From positions 1 through 47,132 of the forward strand of contig JBGTIS010000336.1 of assembly GCA_041745535.1 (NCBI GenBank): a stretch of 47,132 bases of DNA, given 5' to 3'. The stretch's first letter is position 1. Every line of letters begins with the position of its first letter. Shown here one piece after another: positions 1 through 8,768 of the stretch. Origin of the DNA: JBGTIS01 sp041745535. Its GTDB lineage: Bacteria; Bacteroidota; Bacteroidia; Cytophagales; Cyclobacteriaceae. The notes under the pieces were generated by a model. It was not told the DNA's origin and searched no databases. It saw only the letters and a program-made list of their open reading frames with translations. The position numbers and the translations under genes are program-made.

Positions 1-1976
1 CTGATACCAAACGCATCGGTAAATATGAAACTGGCACTTACACCCGGATAAAAGAAAGAGTTATTATTCTCAGGCAAAGTGGAACTCCAATCGTTCCGTC
101 CGGTAATGTTCACGAAAAGAAAATTATCGTAGCTAAAGCCTAAGTCAGCGTATACGCCATACAATCTCCGGAGCGACTGATAATTGGTAGGAGAGGTAGA
201 TTGCGCGTTAGAATAATTGTAAAGCTGGTCAACACTCAAATCGCTGGCTACTACCCTGCTTCGTTCCAGTTCAATCTGGTTCAGGTTCCAGCCTACCAAA
301 CCTTCAAAACCTATTTTTTCAGTTATTTGGGTGGTAGCGGTAGCGATAATATCCGTATTTACTTCTCTTCTGAAAATATCGCGGTCGTCAAACGAACCGG
401 TCAGGTTATTAATGGTGCCTTTGCGCACGATGGCTCTTCTGGTTTCATCAAAAAAATCGGTGCCCATTCTTCCCAGCACATTAAGCCAGCTAAAAGGCGT
501 AAAATTAAGCTGCAGATTTCCATACACCCTTTCTACCCGGTTGTTAAACGGATTATTTTCTACTACCCAGTAGGGGTTGTTGGTGGTATTGTTTCCATTT
601 AGCCCAATGGCATTCCCATTTTCGTCTACAACATTATTTTTCAGTAACTCTGTATTCAGTGTTCTCGGAAAACTGTTCAGCTGGCTCACGATGATGTTAG
701 GATCGTTACTGCCCTGCCGCGGCCGGCCTTCACCTTCGGTACGCACATAATTAATGATTGCCCTGGCGCTTAGCATCTCTGAGAATTTCGATCCTGTATT
801 CAGGGAAATTGTATTCCTTTTTAATAAATTATTAGGAATAATGCCGGCTTCGTTCACATTGGTATAACCCAGCCTGAAATCGGCATCTTCTTTGGCGGCG
901 GAAACCGCCACACTGTTGATGAATGTTTTGCCTGTTTCATAAAAATCCTTCACATTATCCGGATAAGCCTGCAAAGGCGTTTCCTCGCCATTAAAAGGAA
1001 ATTGCGCAAAGGTCTGCCCCTGCGTTTCGTTGATTTTTGGTCCCCAGCCATTTATAAAGTTATTGGCATCAAAAACTCCAAAATCTCCCTGGGCATATTC
1101 ATTCTGAAAATCAGGCAGTCGTAGGGGTCTGTCGAGGCGATACGATGAATTTACTTCCACACTCGCGCCACCTCTTTTCCCTTTTTTGGTGGTAATTACT
1201 ACCACACCATCTCGGGCCCGTTGCCCGTACAAAGCTACGGCGGAAGCACCTTTGAGTACGTTGATAGAAGCGATATCATCCGGATTGATATCACCGGCAC
1301 GACTGCCTACATCGGCACCACCGCCAATAATATCATTTCTGTCGCCATTATACGCATAGTTGGAAATAGGGGCACCATCTACCACAAACAAAGGCTGGCT
1401 TGTGCCCGACAAAGAGTTAGCGCCTCTGATTTGAATGGCTACCGAACCACCTGCCGTACCAGACTGGCTGGTAATTCTTACACCAGGTACCCGTCCTGCC
1501 AATGAATTTAATGCATTCGGAGACCTTACTTTGGTAAGTTCTTCACCCTTTACACTGGTAAGGGAATAACCCAGTTCACGCCTTTCTCTTTCGATACCAA
1601 GGGCGGTTACTACCACTTCGGAAAGTTGCTGTACATCCGGTGCCATTTGCACATTAATTTCCGTTTGGCCGCCTATTTCTATACTTTGCTCAAGATATCC
1701 GATAAACGAAAAAGTAAGGGTAGTCGCGGACTCAGGCACACTTAATCTGTAATTACCATCAGAATCAGATACTGTTCCAACGGTGGTACCTTTCACAATT
1801 ACATTTACTCCGGGCAACGCGGAACCATCTTCTTCTGAAGTCACCTGCCCGGAAATTTGTCGGGTTTGTGCCAAAGTGTTTCCAACCAGAAACAACATCA
1901 CGATCAAATTACCCAATCCTGTGAGCAGGATTTTCCGGTAATTGGCTAAAATAAAACGAGTAAAACATTTTCTCAT
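1..1976 (-). CDS. SusC/RagA-family TonB-dependent outer-membrane receptor (3' end outside window)
   Basis: This is the N-terminal ~658 residues of a TonB-linked outer-membrane importer; the stop lies beyond base 1. The ATG at 1976 is followed by a basic, hydrophobic signal segment ending near LAQ. Next comes a carboxypeptidase-regulatory-like domain (about residues 40-115, LPGVNVIVKGTTVGTVSD), the SusC linker QQLSEVVVTALGIER, and a plug domain with PLFVVDGAPI and DIASINVLKGASAVALYG. The start of the beta-barrel follows. SusC proteins form the transport barrel for oligosaccharides or peptides captured by a SusD lid lipoprotein. Its SusD partner would lie downstream, outside the window. The N-terminal region closely resembles the second SusC at 5439-8768, so the two are probably related by duplication. 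Substrate cannot be told from the sequence. Confidence 0.93.
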   Translation of the reverse strand, partial: MRKCFTRFILANYRKILLTGLGNLIVMLFLVGNTLAQTRQISGQVTSEEDGSALPGVNVIVKGTTVGTVSDSDGNYRLSVPESATTLTFSFIGYLEQSIEIGGQTEINVQMAPDVQQLSEVVVTALGIERERRELGYSLTSVKGEELTKVRSPNALNSLAGRVPGVRITSQSGTAGGSVAIQIRGANSLSGTSQPLFVVDGAPISNYAYNGDRNDIIGGGADVGSRAGDINPDDIASINVLKGASAVALYGQRARDGVVVITTKKGKRGGASVEVNSSYRLDRPLRLPDFQNEYAQGDFGVFDANNFINGWGPKINETQGQTFAQFPFNGEETPLQAYPDNVKDFYETGKTFINSVAVSAAKEDADFRLGYTNVNEAGIIPNNLLKRNTISLNTGSKFSEMLSARAIINYVRTEGEGRPRQGSNDPNIIVSQLNSFPRTLNTELLKNNVVDENGNAIGLNGNNTTNNPYWVVENNPFNNRVERVYGNLQLNFTPFSWLNVLGRMGTDFFDETRRAIVRKGTINNLTGSFDDRDIFRREVNTDIIATATTQITEKIGFEGLVGWNLNQIELERSRVVASDLSVDQLYNYSNAQSTSPTNYQSLRRLYGVYADLGFSYDNFLFVNITGRNDWSSTLPENNNSFFYPGVSASFIFTDAFGI

Positions 1977-2527
1977 AGATTTTTATTTAAGAAATGAAAC
2001 TGATAAAAGAAAGTAAGAAATCGCTTTCTTGAAAAACTTATGGTAGAACCCTCTTATTATCTTCTAAAAATTGAGGAGATACAGAACAGGTTAAATGCCA
2101 CCTGTAAAAATAAAAATTTGAAAATTTGTATTATATTAATATAATTTTAATTGTTATTAACACAATTTACTAAAATAATTTTAAAATTTTCAAAAGTCAA
2201 TCATTGATATTGATTCTTTTAGGCGTTTATCGTGAAATATCTGTTAAGCCCTTGAATATATTTGTTTCGCTATTGAAATAGTTACTTTTTAGAGTTAAAA
2301 AAGTTTAATTTTTTACCCTTTAAGGGTGTACAAAGCAATCCTTTATAATATAAATTTTTGTAGAGAAGTACCAGGCTATCAGGTAAGATGGCGTGTTGAA
2401 TAAATGGGAACAGGATGGATAGGAATACGTTCGTAAAATAATATCCATACCTGGTTTACGATTGAACTTAATAACGGAGCAACTGCCACCGTAGAATCAC
2501 TTTTTATAATAAGTAGATGAGTAATAG

Positions 2528-2546
2528 TTTTAGGGTATTCTCCCCG
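2528..2546. repeat. Short dispersed repeat, copy 1
   Basis: The 18-mer TTTAGGGTATTCTCCCCG recurs with one mismatch at 3715-3733, about 1.2 kb away, also in non-coding DNA. It abuts the GC-rich inverted element at 2544-2666, so it may be the edge of a dispersed repeat family. Confidence 0.5.
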
Positions 2547-2666
2547 TCGGGGTGCCGACCGGATTTATTCCGGCGGTAGCCGCGCTAGGTACGATGAATA
2601 GGATGCCGGATGCCGGGTGCCGGCCACCGGAATTCGGCAAAGCCTCATCTGGTCGGCACCCGACGG
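2544..2666. repeat. GC-rich inverted-repeat element (~123 bp)
   Basis: The outer arms are CCGTCGGGGTGCCGACC at 2544-2560 and GGTCGGCACCCGACGG at 2651-2666. They are reverse complements apart from one extra G. The interior contains further self-complementary blocks, for example CCGG-ATTTATT-CCGG and repeated GCCGG motifs. The composition differs sharply from the surrounding AT-rich DNA. It could be a REP/MITE-like element or a structured RNA; no transposase is nearby. Confidence 0.6.
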
Positions 2667-2787
2667 CAAGGAATACTTTATTACTTTTGCTCGCCTGCTT
2701 ATTATTAACTATTGGCACTTGTGTTTTAACCAAATTGTAAATTGTGTTATTCTATACTCATGTAAGATTCAGTTTATAAGTACATTT

Positions 2788-2815
2788 TTTGCGTGTTTTG
2801 TGGTATTTACCTTGC
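2788..2815 (+). promoter_or_regulatory. Possible Bacteroidota-type promoter for the gene at 2850
   Basis: TTTG at 2788-2791 and TACCTTG at 2808-2814 resemble the Bacteroidota -33 (TTTG) and -7 (TAnnTTTG) elements. The spacer is short (16 bp) and the -7 box lacks one T, so the match is imperfect. A start about 7 bp downstream would leave a leader of about 30 nt. Confidence 0.3.
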
Positions 2816-2849
2816 GGGTAAAATTTTAAAACAAATAAAAAAAACAAAA

Positions 2850-3314
2850 ATGAGTAAAGAAAATGTAGTATCTATTCAGATTCCTCAAAAGGAACTGGAA
2901 GCGTTGCTGAAGCAGGTCAAAGCTATAAAAGAGCAACTGGGCACCCATCTGATTTCATTAAAACCTGCTCATCGAAAAGATCTGGCCAAAATGAGTGACA
3001 AAACCCAGCCTTTTGTAGAAAAGGTAATAGAGTATGTGAAGTCCAATCCCGAATTTATTCCTCCTTTTATGCAAACTAAAGAACTGTTAATAGATTTTAA
3101 AGCGCACAGTGATCTTACCCAGATATACCGTGAAGTAGAACAGTTGTGCAAAAACCTGGACGATACGATAATGACGTCGGGAAGCGAAGCGTATGTAAGT
3201 GCATTAGCCTACTACAACTCGGTAAAACAGGGTGCTAAAATGAATGTGCCCAATGCCAAAAGCATTTATGAAGACCTGAAGCAAAGGTTCGATAAAAAAA
3301 CTGAAAAGAAGTAG
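2850..3314 (+). CDS. Small helical hypothetical protein, 154 aa
   Basis: I do not recognise a named family. The ATG at 2850 follows a purine-rich stretch; an in-frame upstream start at 2793 is less likely because it would add a 19-residue extension lying in the promoter region. The protein is soluble, rich in Lys and Glu, and predicted mostly alpha-helical, with no signal peptide or membrane segment. The N-terminal stretch IPQKELEALLKQVKAIKEQL looks amphipathic or coiled-coil. A clear intrinsic terminator follows at 3341-3376, which supports a real single-gene transcript. Function is unknown. Confidence 0.75.
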   Translation: MSKENVVSIQIPQKELEALLKQVKAIKEQLGTHLISLKPAHRKDLAKMSDKTQPFVEKVIEYVKSNPEFIPPFMQTKELLIDFKAHSDLTQIYREVEQLCKNLDDTIMTSGSEAYVSALAYYNSVKQGAKMNVPNAKSIYEDLKQRFDKKTEKK

Positions 3315-3340
3315 CACGCGTTTTATAAGCTACAAAGCCA

Positions 3341-3376
3341 TACCCGCCGGTATATTTGCCAGTGGGTATTTTTTTT
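3341..3376 (+). terminator. Intrinsic terminator after the 2850-3314 gene
   Basis: TACCCGCCGG (3341-3350) pairs with CCAGTGGGTA (3359-3368) with one G-T wobble and one mismatch. The stem is followed by eight T residues (3369-3376). Confidence 0.85.
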
Positions 3377-3497
3377 ATCTTTTTATTATATATGGTAGCC
3401 TCTCCTTACTATAAATCATAGTTTATTTTGAGCATTTAAGCATTAAGGCAAATAACAATTATCACCCAATATTATTTCTCAACATCAAATTAATTGT

Positions 3498-3551
3498 AAA
3501 AACAATCAAACGAGGTATAAAAAGTATCTCGCCTGACTTATTGAAGTAGGG
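3498..3551. repeat. 54-bp direct repeat, copy 1
   Basis: This unit is nearly identical to 3582-3635, with an 84-bp period. It begins AAAAACAATCAAACGAG and ends TTATTGAAGTAGGG. Inside, CGAGGTA and TATCTCG form a hairpin whose internal pairs include G-T wobbles. Confidence 0.85.
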
Positions 3552-3581
3552 GGGGGTACTTCGGAGTATCTAATTTGATAC

Positions 3582-3635
3582 AAAAACAATCAAACGAGAT
3601 ATAAAAATTATCTCGCCTGACTTATTGAAGTAGGG
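3582..3635. repeat. 54-bp direct repeat, copy 2
   Basis: This is the second copy of the unit at 3498-3551. Here the hairpin arms CGAGATA and TATCTCG are perfectly complementary around a 7-nt loop. Differences between the copies fall in the stem (replaced by a wobble pair) and the loop, as expected if the hairpin matters. Confidence 0.85.
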
Positions 3636-3714
3636 CTGTAATTCAACATATTGAGCTAGATAGGTAAACTAATATCCGCGTGTATTGTGATACTGAAAGC
3701 CAGCCAGCAACAGC

Positions 3715-3733
3715 TTTAGGGCATTCTCCCCGG
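3715..3733. repeat. Short dispersed repeat, copy 2
   Basis: TTTAGGGCATTCTCCCCGG matches 2528-2546 at 17 of the first 18 positions. It lies in non-coding DNA between the 54-bp repeats and the SusD terminator. Confidence 0.5.
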
Positions 3734-3813
3734 CTTACTTTTCCCATCTGCGTGGCTTTATAATTTTTTGGCAACAGCGCTGAGAGCACTATAATAAGAG
3801 CACTGTAAAAAGT

Positions 3814-3841
3814 AAAGGTTGCCATTTCTGTGGCAACCTTT
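3814..3841 (-). terminator. Terminator of the SusC/SusD operon
   Basis: AAAGGTTGCCA (3814-3824) and TGGCAACCTTT (3831-3841) form a perfect 11-bp stem with a 6-nt loop, 65 bp past the SusD stop codon. On the minus strand a T-rich tail follows. Confidence 0.85.
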
Positions 3842-3905
3842 AAAATAGGATATTATTAAATATTATTTCAACACAACTGCCATGCGGTTGTAAAGCGCAA
3901 AGGTT

Positions 3906-5360
3906 CTATTCCACATCCCAGAATAACTTAGATGTAACCGTATTGCCATCGCTTAACTTTGCCGCTGCCGCATCAAAGCTGCTTTTATTCAGGTTTTGCT
4001 CGCTTACCGGATAAGGATAACGAACCGGAATAGCGGAAACAGCTTCTACAGGAGCTACCAGCTTAGGATAATCTAATCTGCGCCATTCGGTCCATGCTTC
4101 GTAACCACGGTTATACATGGCAATCCACTTCTGGGTACCGATTTTTTGCTTGTAATTGCCAGCAGCGGTGGCATAAGCTACAGCAGGATTAGCCAGATAA
4201 GCGGCAATTTGCGCATCAGTAATGGGTTCAGTGCCATCCAGGCTGCTCCAGAAGTTCATAGAAGCAGTAATCGCGTTATTATAATGCTCAGCAGCAGTTC
4301 CGCCAACGTTCATTCCTCTTTCTAAGGCCTCAGCCAGGAAGAATTCAACTTCTACATAATCTATTAAAACAGCCGGAAAAGTTTCCACCTTTAATGTTTC
4401 ATCCACTGTAGAGTAAGTTTGGTAATTGTTGCTGGATCCATAAATACCCCCTGTGTAAACACCATTGGCATCAACAGTAAAGTAAGCAGGGATTCTGGGA
4501 TCATTTAATGATTTCATCGCGTCTACTAAAGTATTGGCTATTACAAAATCATTACGTCCACTTTGTACCAAATCTACCCAAAGTGGGTTGGTATTAGGTG
4601 GCGCATCCAGGTAAGTAAATACAGCACTCTGATCCATAGAAGTAAATACGCCAGGGGCTGCCTGTTCTACAACTGTTTTGGCTTTGCCAGGATTCACATC
4701 CGCCAAAGTCATTCCCAATCGCAGTTTTAAAGAGTTGGCCAGCATCATCCAGCTTGCTACATCACCACCATAAATAAAGTCGGCACTACCAAAGCTTGCG
4801 GAAGCTGTGTTCATCGCGCCTAGGTCAGCATCCAGACGGGCAATCAAATCATCATAAATGGCAGCGGCATCGTCGTAAGCGGGTAGTACGTTCTCAAAAT
4901 TTAAAGCTTGAGTATATGGAATATCACCAAATGTGTTCACCAATACAGACCAGGCGTATACCTCGGTAATATCGACTATAGCTAACTGATTTGCTTTCAA
5001 AGCATCGTCTGTAAACGATTCGTCTGCCGCTATAATTGTTCTTGCTTCTTTCAGATCTACCAACACATCGCGATATAGCTGGTGCCACGCGTTTTGCGGA
5101 ATATTCCGGGTGGCTAAATCATAGTTGCTTTCATCAATATAAGTTGTTTCAGTCCAGTGTTGCGCCAAGAGTCTGAAAATATTGTCGTTTACATTGGTGC
5201 TGACCATCAGGTCGGTCAGGTTTTTCTGAGCATTGGAAAACAGTGTTTCCGCAGGCACCTTTGTAGCACTTTTCGTGTCTACGTTCAGGCTTGTTAAATC
5301 ATCAGTACATGAGGCTACCATGGTAAAGATGAACAAGTAGGCTATAATAATTTTTTTCAT
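3906..5360 (-). CDS. SusD/RagB-like outer-membrane lipoprotein (SusD-like_2 type)
   Basis: This 484-aa surface lipoprotein partners the SusC barrel encoded 78 bp upstream (5439-8768), acting as the substrate-capturing lid of the importer. It has a lipoprotein signal with lipobox VASC (Cys18), then the SusD helical TPR-like start. The body resembles the SusD-like_2/RagB subgroup: QHWTETTYIDESNYDL, the LKEAR region, DIPYTQAL, and the late WIAMYNRGYEAWTEWRRLDYP block typical of these proteins. The C-terminal segment with PVRYPYPVSEQNLN closes the fold. The specific ligand is not predictable; no glycoside hydrolase gene adjoins the pair, so this is not an obvious polysaccharide utilisation locus. 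Confidence 0.93.
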   Translation of the reverse strand: MKKIIIAYLFIFTMVASCTDDLTSLNVDTKSATKVPAETLFSNAQKNLTDLMVSTNVNDNIFRLLAQHWTETTYIDESNYDLATRNIPQNAWHQLYRDVLVDLKEARTIIAADESFTDDALKANQLAIVDITEVYAWSVLVNTFGDIPYTQALNFENVLPAYDDAAAIYDDLIARLDADLGAMNTASASFGSADFIYGGDVASWMMLANSLKLRLGMTLADVNPGKAKTVVEQAAPGVFTSMDQSAVFTYLDAPPNTNPLWVDLVQSGRNDFVIANTLVDAMKSLNDPRIPAYFTVDANGVYTGGIYGSSNNYQTYSTVDETLKVETFPAVLIDYVEVEFFLAEALERGMNVGGTAAEHYNNAITASMNFWSSLDGTEPITDAQIAAYLANPAVAYATAAGNYKQKIGTQKWIAMYNRGYEAWTEWRRLDYPKLVAPVEAVSAIPVRYPYPVSEQNLNKSSFDAAAAKLSDGNTVTSKLFWDVE

Positions 5361-5438
5361 AATATTAATAAGTTTATAATGTAAGAAACAATCCGGTACT
5401 TATTTGAAATGAACCTGAGTGTTTCATTATTTCATTTA

Positions 5439-8400
5439 TTAAAACCGAAGTCTTACGTTAAATCCGATGTTACGGGTTGTAGGATAAGATCCTCCCTGAT
5501 ATCCCTGGGCGTTACCAGAACTAATACCTTCTTCAGGATCTGAATAAGGTGTGTTTTTATGGATAATCCAAAGGTTTCTACCAATTAAAGAGATATCAAT
5601 TCCTTCAAATGGAGTGCTTTCTATCAGACTTTTAGGGAATGAATAGGTTATAGACGCTTCACGCAGTTTTACAAAGCTGGCATCGTATACGAAACCGGCG
5701 GCAGGAGTTCTTCTGTAACCAAATGTTCCGTAGTTAGAAGCGCTTACCCAGATATCGTTGGCAGATCCGTCTTCTTTTACACCCTCCAGTAAAACACCAC
5801 CACTGGCAGGATCAGGAATGCCGTTTTCATCCACAATAAGCGGATCGCGAACTGGATTTCCTAAAGAGTTTAATCCGGCAGTTTCAGGATAGATACCGGT
5901 AGCCAGACCATAATATTGATCGAGGATGAATACATCGCCACCAAAACGCATATCCACTAAAAATCCTAAAGAAATACCTTTATACGTTAAAGTGTTATTA
6001 ATACCACCCAGCCAATCAGGATTAGAATCTCCAATAACTTTATTGGCGTCAACTGATTGCAGGTAATACCCGTAAGTAGAAGACGTAGGATCGGAATTCA
6101 CCATTTTCTGTCCGTTTTCGTTATATTGGAAATCGCTACCCCTAATGGTTCCGTAAGGCTCACCTAACGCGGCATTGATAGAAACGCCACCCTGGAAAGA
6201 AGCCAGTTGCAGGTTATCCACACCTTCAAATAATTTAACCACCCTGTTTACGTTTTTGGCCCAGTTTACATTCACTTTCCAGGAAAAATCCTTGGTTTGT
6301 AACGGAGTAGCGAACGCGGTTACTTCTATACCTTTGTTTTCAACATCACCGGCATTTACATATTTAAAGTTATAACCTGTGGCTCTTGAAACTTCTACAG
6401 GCAGAATCTGGTCTACCGTGTTTTGCTTGTACAGCGATAAATCGAAACCTACACGGTTCTCAAAAAACGCCATTTCAAGCCCTATTTCAGCGCTCTTAGT
6501 ACGCTCAGGTTTCAGGTCAGGATTATTTTTTGTACCTGGAATTGAGAATAAAGGAGACGTACCAAACGGAGTAGGTTTGGTATATACGTCGCTAATACTT
6601 TGAACTGGCGCGGTATTACCTACTTCAGCATAGTTGGCTCTTAATTTACCATAGCTCATCCAGGGCAGTCCGGTTCCCAAAAGTTTTGAAAATACGAAGC
6701 TTCCTGAAATAGAAGGGTAGTAATAAACATTATTGCCATCGGGTAAAGAGGAAGACTGGTCTCTTCTTCCAGTCGCGTCCAGAAATAAGAAATCTTTATA
6801 ACCTAACGTTACGCTGGCGAAAAAACCATCAACTTCCAGTTGAGAATAATTTTCGGCAGGGGCTTCTATCTGATTTAGCGAGTTAGAGATAGAGTACAAG
6901 CGCGGCACTACCAGGCCACCATTTGTTTCGGCATAGATAGACTCAATTTCTGTTTTTCTAATGTTAGAGCCCAATAAACCCTGCAGGCTGAATGATTCGC
7001 CCAGGTCTTTGTTGAAGTTGATCAGCAGGTCATAATTGTACTCTCTGAAGGCACGGTTGTATCTTGAGTATTTGGAAGGGTCCACACTTCCCACAGCAAT
7101 TCTTTCTTCCTGAAGCTCATTGTAAGAGTCTATTGAAACTCTACCCATTACATTTAACCAATCGGTAATTTCATAAGATAAGCTGGCATAGCCAAAATAT
7201 CTCATCCTGCTATCGTTCTGATAATTTTCATAACGGGTCCAGTAAGGGTTATCCCAATAAATAGGTTTTAGATCGGTAGGGTCAGCCCAGTTCCAGGTTA
7301 CGTTTTTGCCTGACCGGTTATAAGCCTCTTCCAGTTCTTTAATATCCACATTGGTTTGCCACCACTGACGGAAATTAGTCATCAGGTTTTTAGAGTCATA
7401 CCCCGTTCCATAACGGCCTAGTCCTTTAATACTGGACATATTTACAGAAGCAGATGCTTTTAATTTATCAGTAATGTTAAAGGTAGCACCAAAATTCACC
7501 AGGTTTTTGTCCAGTTCACTATTGGGCAATATACCTTTTTCATCGTTTCGGGTATAGCCTAACTTAAAAGTAGCGATATCATTGCCACCATCTATAATAA
7601 AGCTGTTATTTATGTTAACAGATTTATTGAAGAATTCGGAAGGATCGTTGGCAGCCGCTACCCAGGGGCGTGGCTTCTGGTAATAAGGAGAAGTAGGATC
7701 AAAAGCATCCCACTGATACACCAATAAACTAGGATCGAACGGCCCGCCATGTGAAGCATCTTCTGAAGTAGGCGTTACTAAATCGTCCACACCATCGCCG
7801 TTGATATCTCTGTAAAGAAAGTACCCGTCAGGTGACTCATAATACTGACCATAACCAGCGCCATATTGCTTCTGGAAGGTAGGGAAAGTACTTTTATCAA
7901 CGATACCCACAGTTACACCAGAGTTGATGGTAACGCCTAAGCCTTTGCGGCCTTTTTTGGTAGTAATAATAATAGCACCATTAGCGGCACGTGAGCCATA
8001 TAATGCGGTAGCCGCCGCGCCTTTCAGGATGTTGATAGAAGCGATATCATCGGGATTGATGTCGGCAGCCGCGTTTCCGTAGTCATAGCCACCACGACCG
8101 CTTTGCTGGTTGCGGGTCGGATCTACCGAGCCATTACTGTTTGTATTGGAGTTATCAATAGGCACACCATCTACCACAAACAAAGCCTGGTTGTTTCCGG
8201 TAAGTGAGGTATTACCTCGAATAATTACGTTACTTGATCCACCCATCGAGTTATTAGACTTGATGTTCAAACCAGCAACCTTACCCGCTAAAGAGTTGAT
8301 GGCGTTTACGTTTCTGGTTTTGGTTATCTCTTCACCTTCTACCTTTTGGGCAGCATAAGGCAATTCATTTTTGTTTCTTTCAATACCCAAAGCAGTTACT

Positions 8401-8768
8401 ACCACTTCAGAAAGTTGCTGGATGTCGGCATCCATGGTTACATTAACTACAGACTGGGTGCCAATTTCCATTTCTTTCTCAGCGAATCCGATAAAGGAGA
8501 AAGTAAGGGCTGTCGCGTCTTCCGGCACATTCAATCTGTAATTACCTTCAATATCGGTAACTGTACCAATGGTTGTACCTTTCACAATTACGTTTACACC
8601 AGGCAGCACACTTTCGTCATCCGCTGATGTTACAGTTCCACTAATTGTTTTCGTTTGCGCGTAAAGCACATTCGTAAAAGATAGTGAAAATATCAAACCC
8701 AACAAGCCTGTAAACAGGAGCCATCGCCGTGGGTTTGAGGTAAATAATTTGGTAAAGGAAATCCTCAT
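5439..8768 (-). CDS. SusC/RagA-family TonB-dependent outer-membrane receptor
   Basis: This is a complete 1109-aa TonB-linked barrel. It has an N-terminal signal peptide, a carboxypeptidase-regulatory-like domain (about 40-115, LPGVNVIVKGTTIGTVTD), the linker QQLSEVVVTALGIER, and a plug domain (about 125-275) with ALFVVDGVPIDN and DIASINILKGAAATALYG. A long 22-stranded barrel ends in the aromatic residue expected for BAM insertion (NVRLRF). It is transcribed first, followed by the SusD gene after 78 bp, and shares the terminator at 3814-3841. It is similar to the incomplete SusC at 1-1976 through the signal, regulatory domain and plug. It imports a nutrient through the outer membrane using TonB energy; the substrate is unknown. 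Confidence 0.95.
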   Translation of the reverse strand: MRISFTKLFTSNPRRWLLFTGLLGLIFSLSFTNVLYAQTKTISGTVTSADDESVLPGVNVIVKGTTIGTVTDIEGNYRLNVPEDATALTFSFIGFAEKEMEIGTQSVVNVTMDADIQQLSEVVVTALGIERNKNELPYAAQKVEGEEITKTRNVNAINSLAGKVAGLNIKSNNSMGGSSNVIIRGNTSLTGNNQALFVVDGVPIDNSNTNSNGSVDPTRNQQSGRGGYDYGNAAADINPDDIASINILKGAAATALYGSRAANGAIIITTKKGRKGLGVTINSGVTVGIVDKSTFPTFQKQYGAGYGQYYESPDGYFLYRDINGDGVDDLVTPTSEDASHGGPFDPSLLVYQWDAFDPTSPYYQKPRPWVAAANDPSEFFNKSVNINNSFIIDGGNDIATFKLGYTRNDEKGILPNSELDKNLVNFGATFNITDKLKASASVNMSSIKGLGRYGTGYDSKNLMTNFRQWWQTNVDIKELEEAYNRSGKNVTWNWADPTDLKPIYWDNPYWTRYENYQNDSRMRYFGYASLSYEITDWLNVMGRVSIDSYNELQEERIAVGSVDPSKYSRYNRAFREYNYDLLINFNKDLGESFSLQGLLGSNIRKTEIESIYAETNGGLVVPRLYSISNSLNQIEAPAENYSQLEVDGFFASVTLGYKDFLFLDATGRRDQSSSLPDGNNVYYYPSISGSFVFSKLLGTGLPWMSYGKLRANYAEVGNTAPVQSISDVYTKPTPFGTSPLFSIPGTKNNPDLKPERTKSAEIGLEMAFFENRVGFDLSLYKQNTVDQILPVEVSRATGYNFKYVNAGDVENKGIEVTAFATPLQTKDFSWKVNVNWAKNVNRVVKLFEGVDNLQLASFQGGVSINAALGEPYGTIRGSDFQYNENGQKMVNSDPTSSTYGYYLQSVDANKVIGDSNPDWLGGINNTLTYKGISLGFLVDMRFGGDVFILDQYYGLATGIYPETAGLNSLGNPVRDPLIVDENGIPDPASGGVLLEGVKEDGSANDIWVSASNYGTFGYRRTPAAGFVYDASFVKLREASITYSFPKSLIESTPFEGIDISLIGRNLWIIHKNTPYSDPEEGISSGNAQGYQGGSYPTTRNIGFNVRLRF

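Larger units (their letters stand above)
1977..2849. other. Intergenic region between divergent genes, with a GC-rich structured patch
   Basis: This 870-bp spacer separates the leftward SusC gene from the rightward gene at 2850. Positions 1977-2520 are very AT-rich and show no convincing gene. Positions 2544-2666 are abruptly GC-rich and palindromic (separate entry). Short open frames on both strands cross that patch, but their composition follows the inverted repeat, so I do not regard them as genes. Confidence 0.6.
3377..3905. other. Non-coding stretch holding direct repeats and a terminator
   Basis: There is no credible gene between the terminator at 3376 and the SusD stop at 3906. The stretch holds the two 54-bp repeats (3498-3635), a copy of the 18-mer repeat (3715-3733) and the SusD terminator hairpin (3814-3841). 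A 60-codon minus-strand frame at 3643-3825 overlaps the repeat and hairpin and has no protein-like features. Confidence 0.6.

Noticed and set aside
2530..2740. Small genes of 62-70 codons on both strands over the GC-rich element
   Set aside because: The frames arise from the inverted-repeat composition, mirror one another and have no start context or domain.
3498..3635. Two-repeat mini-CRISPR array (54-bp repeats, 30-bp spacer)
   Set aside because: The repeat length is outside the usual CRISPR range, there are only two copies, and they are far from the cas genes; the internal hairpin and AT-rich flank fit a tandem duplication better.
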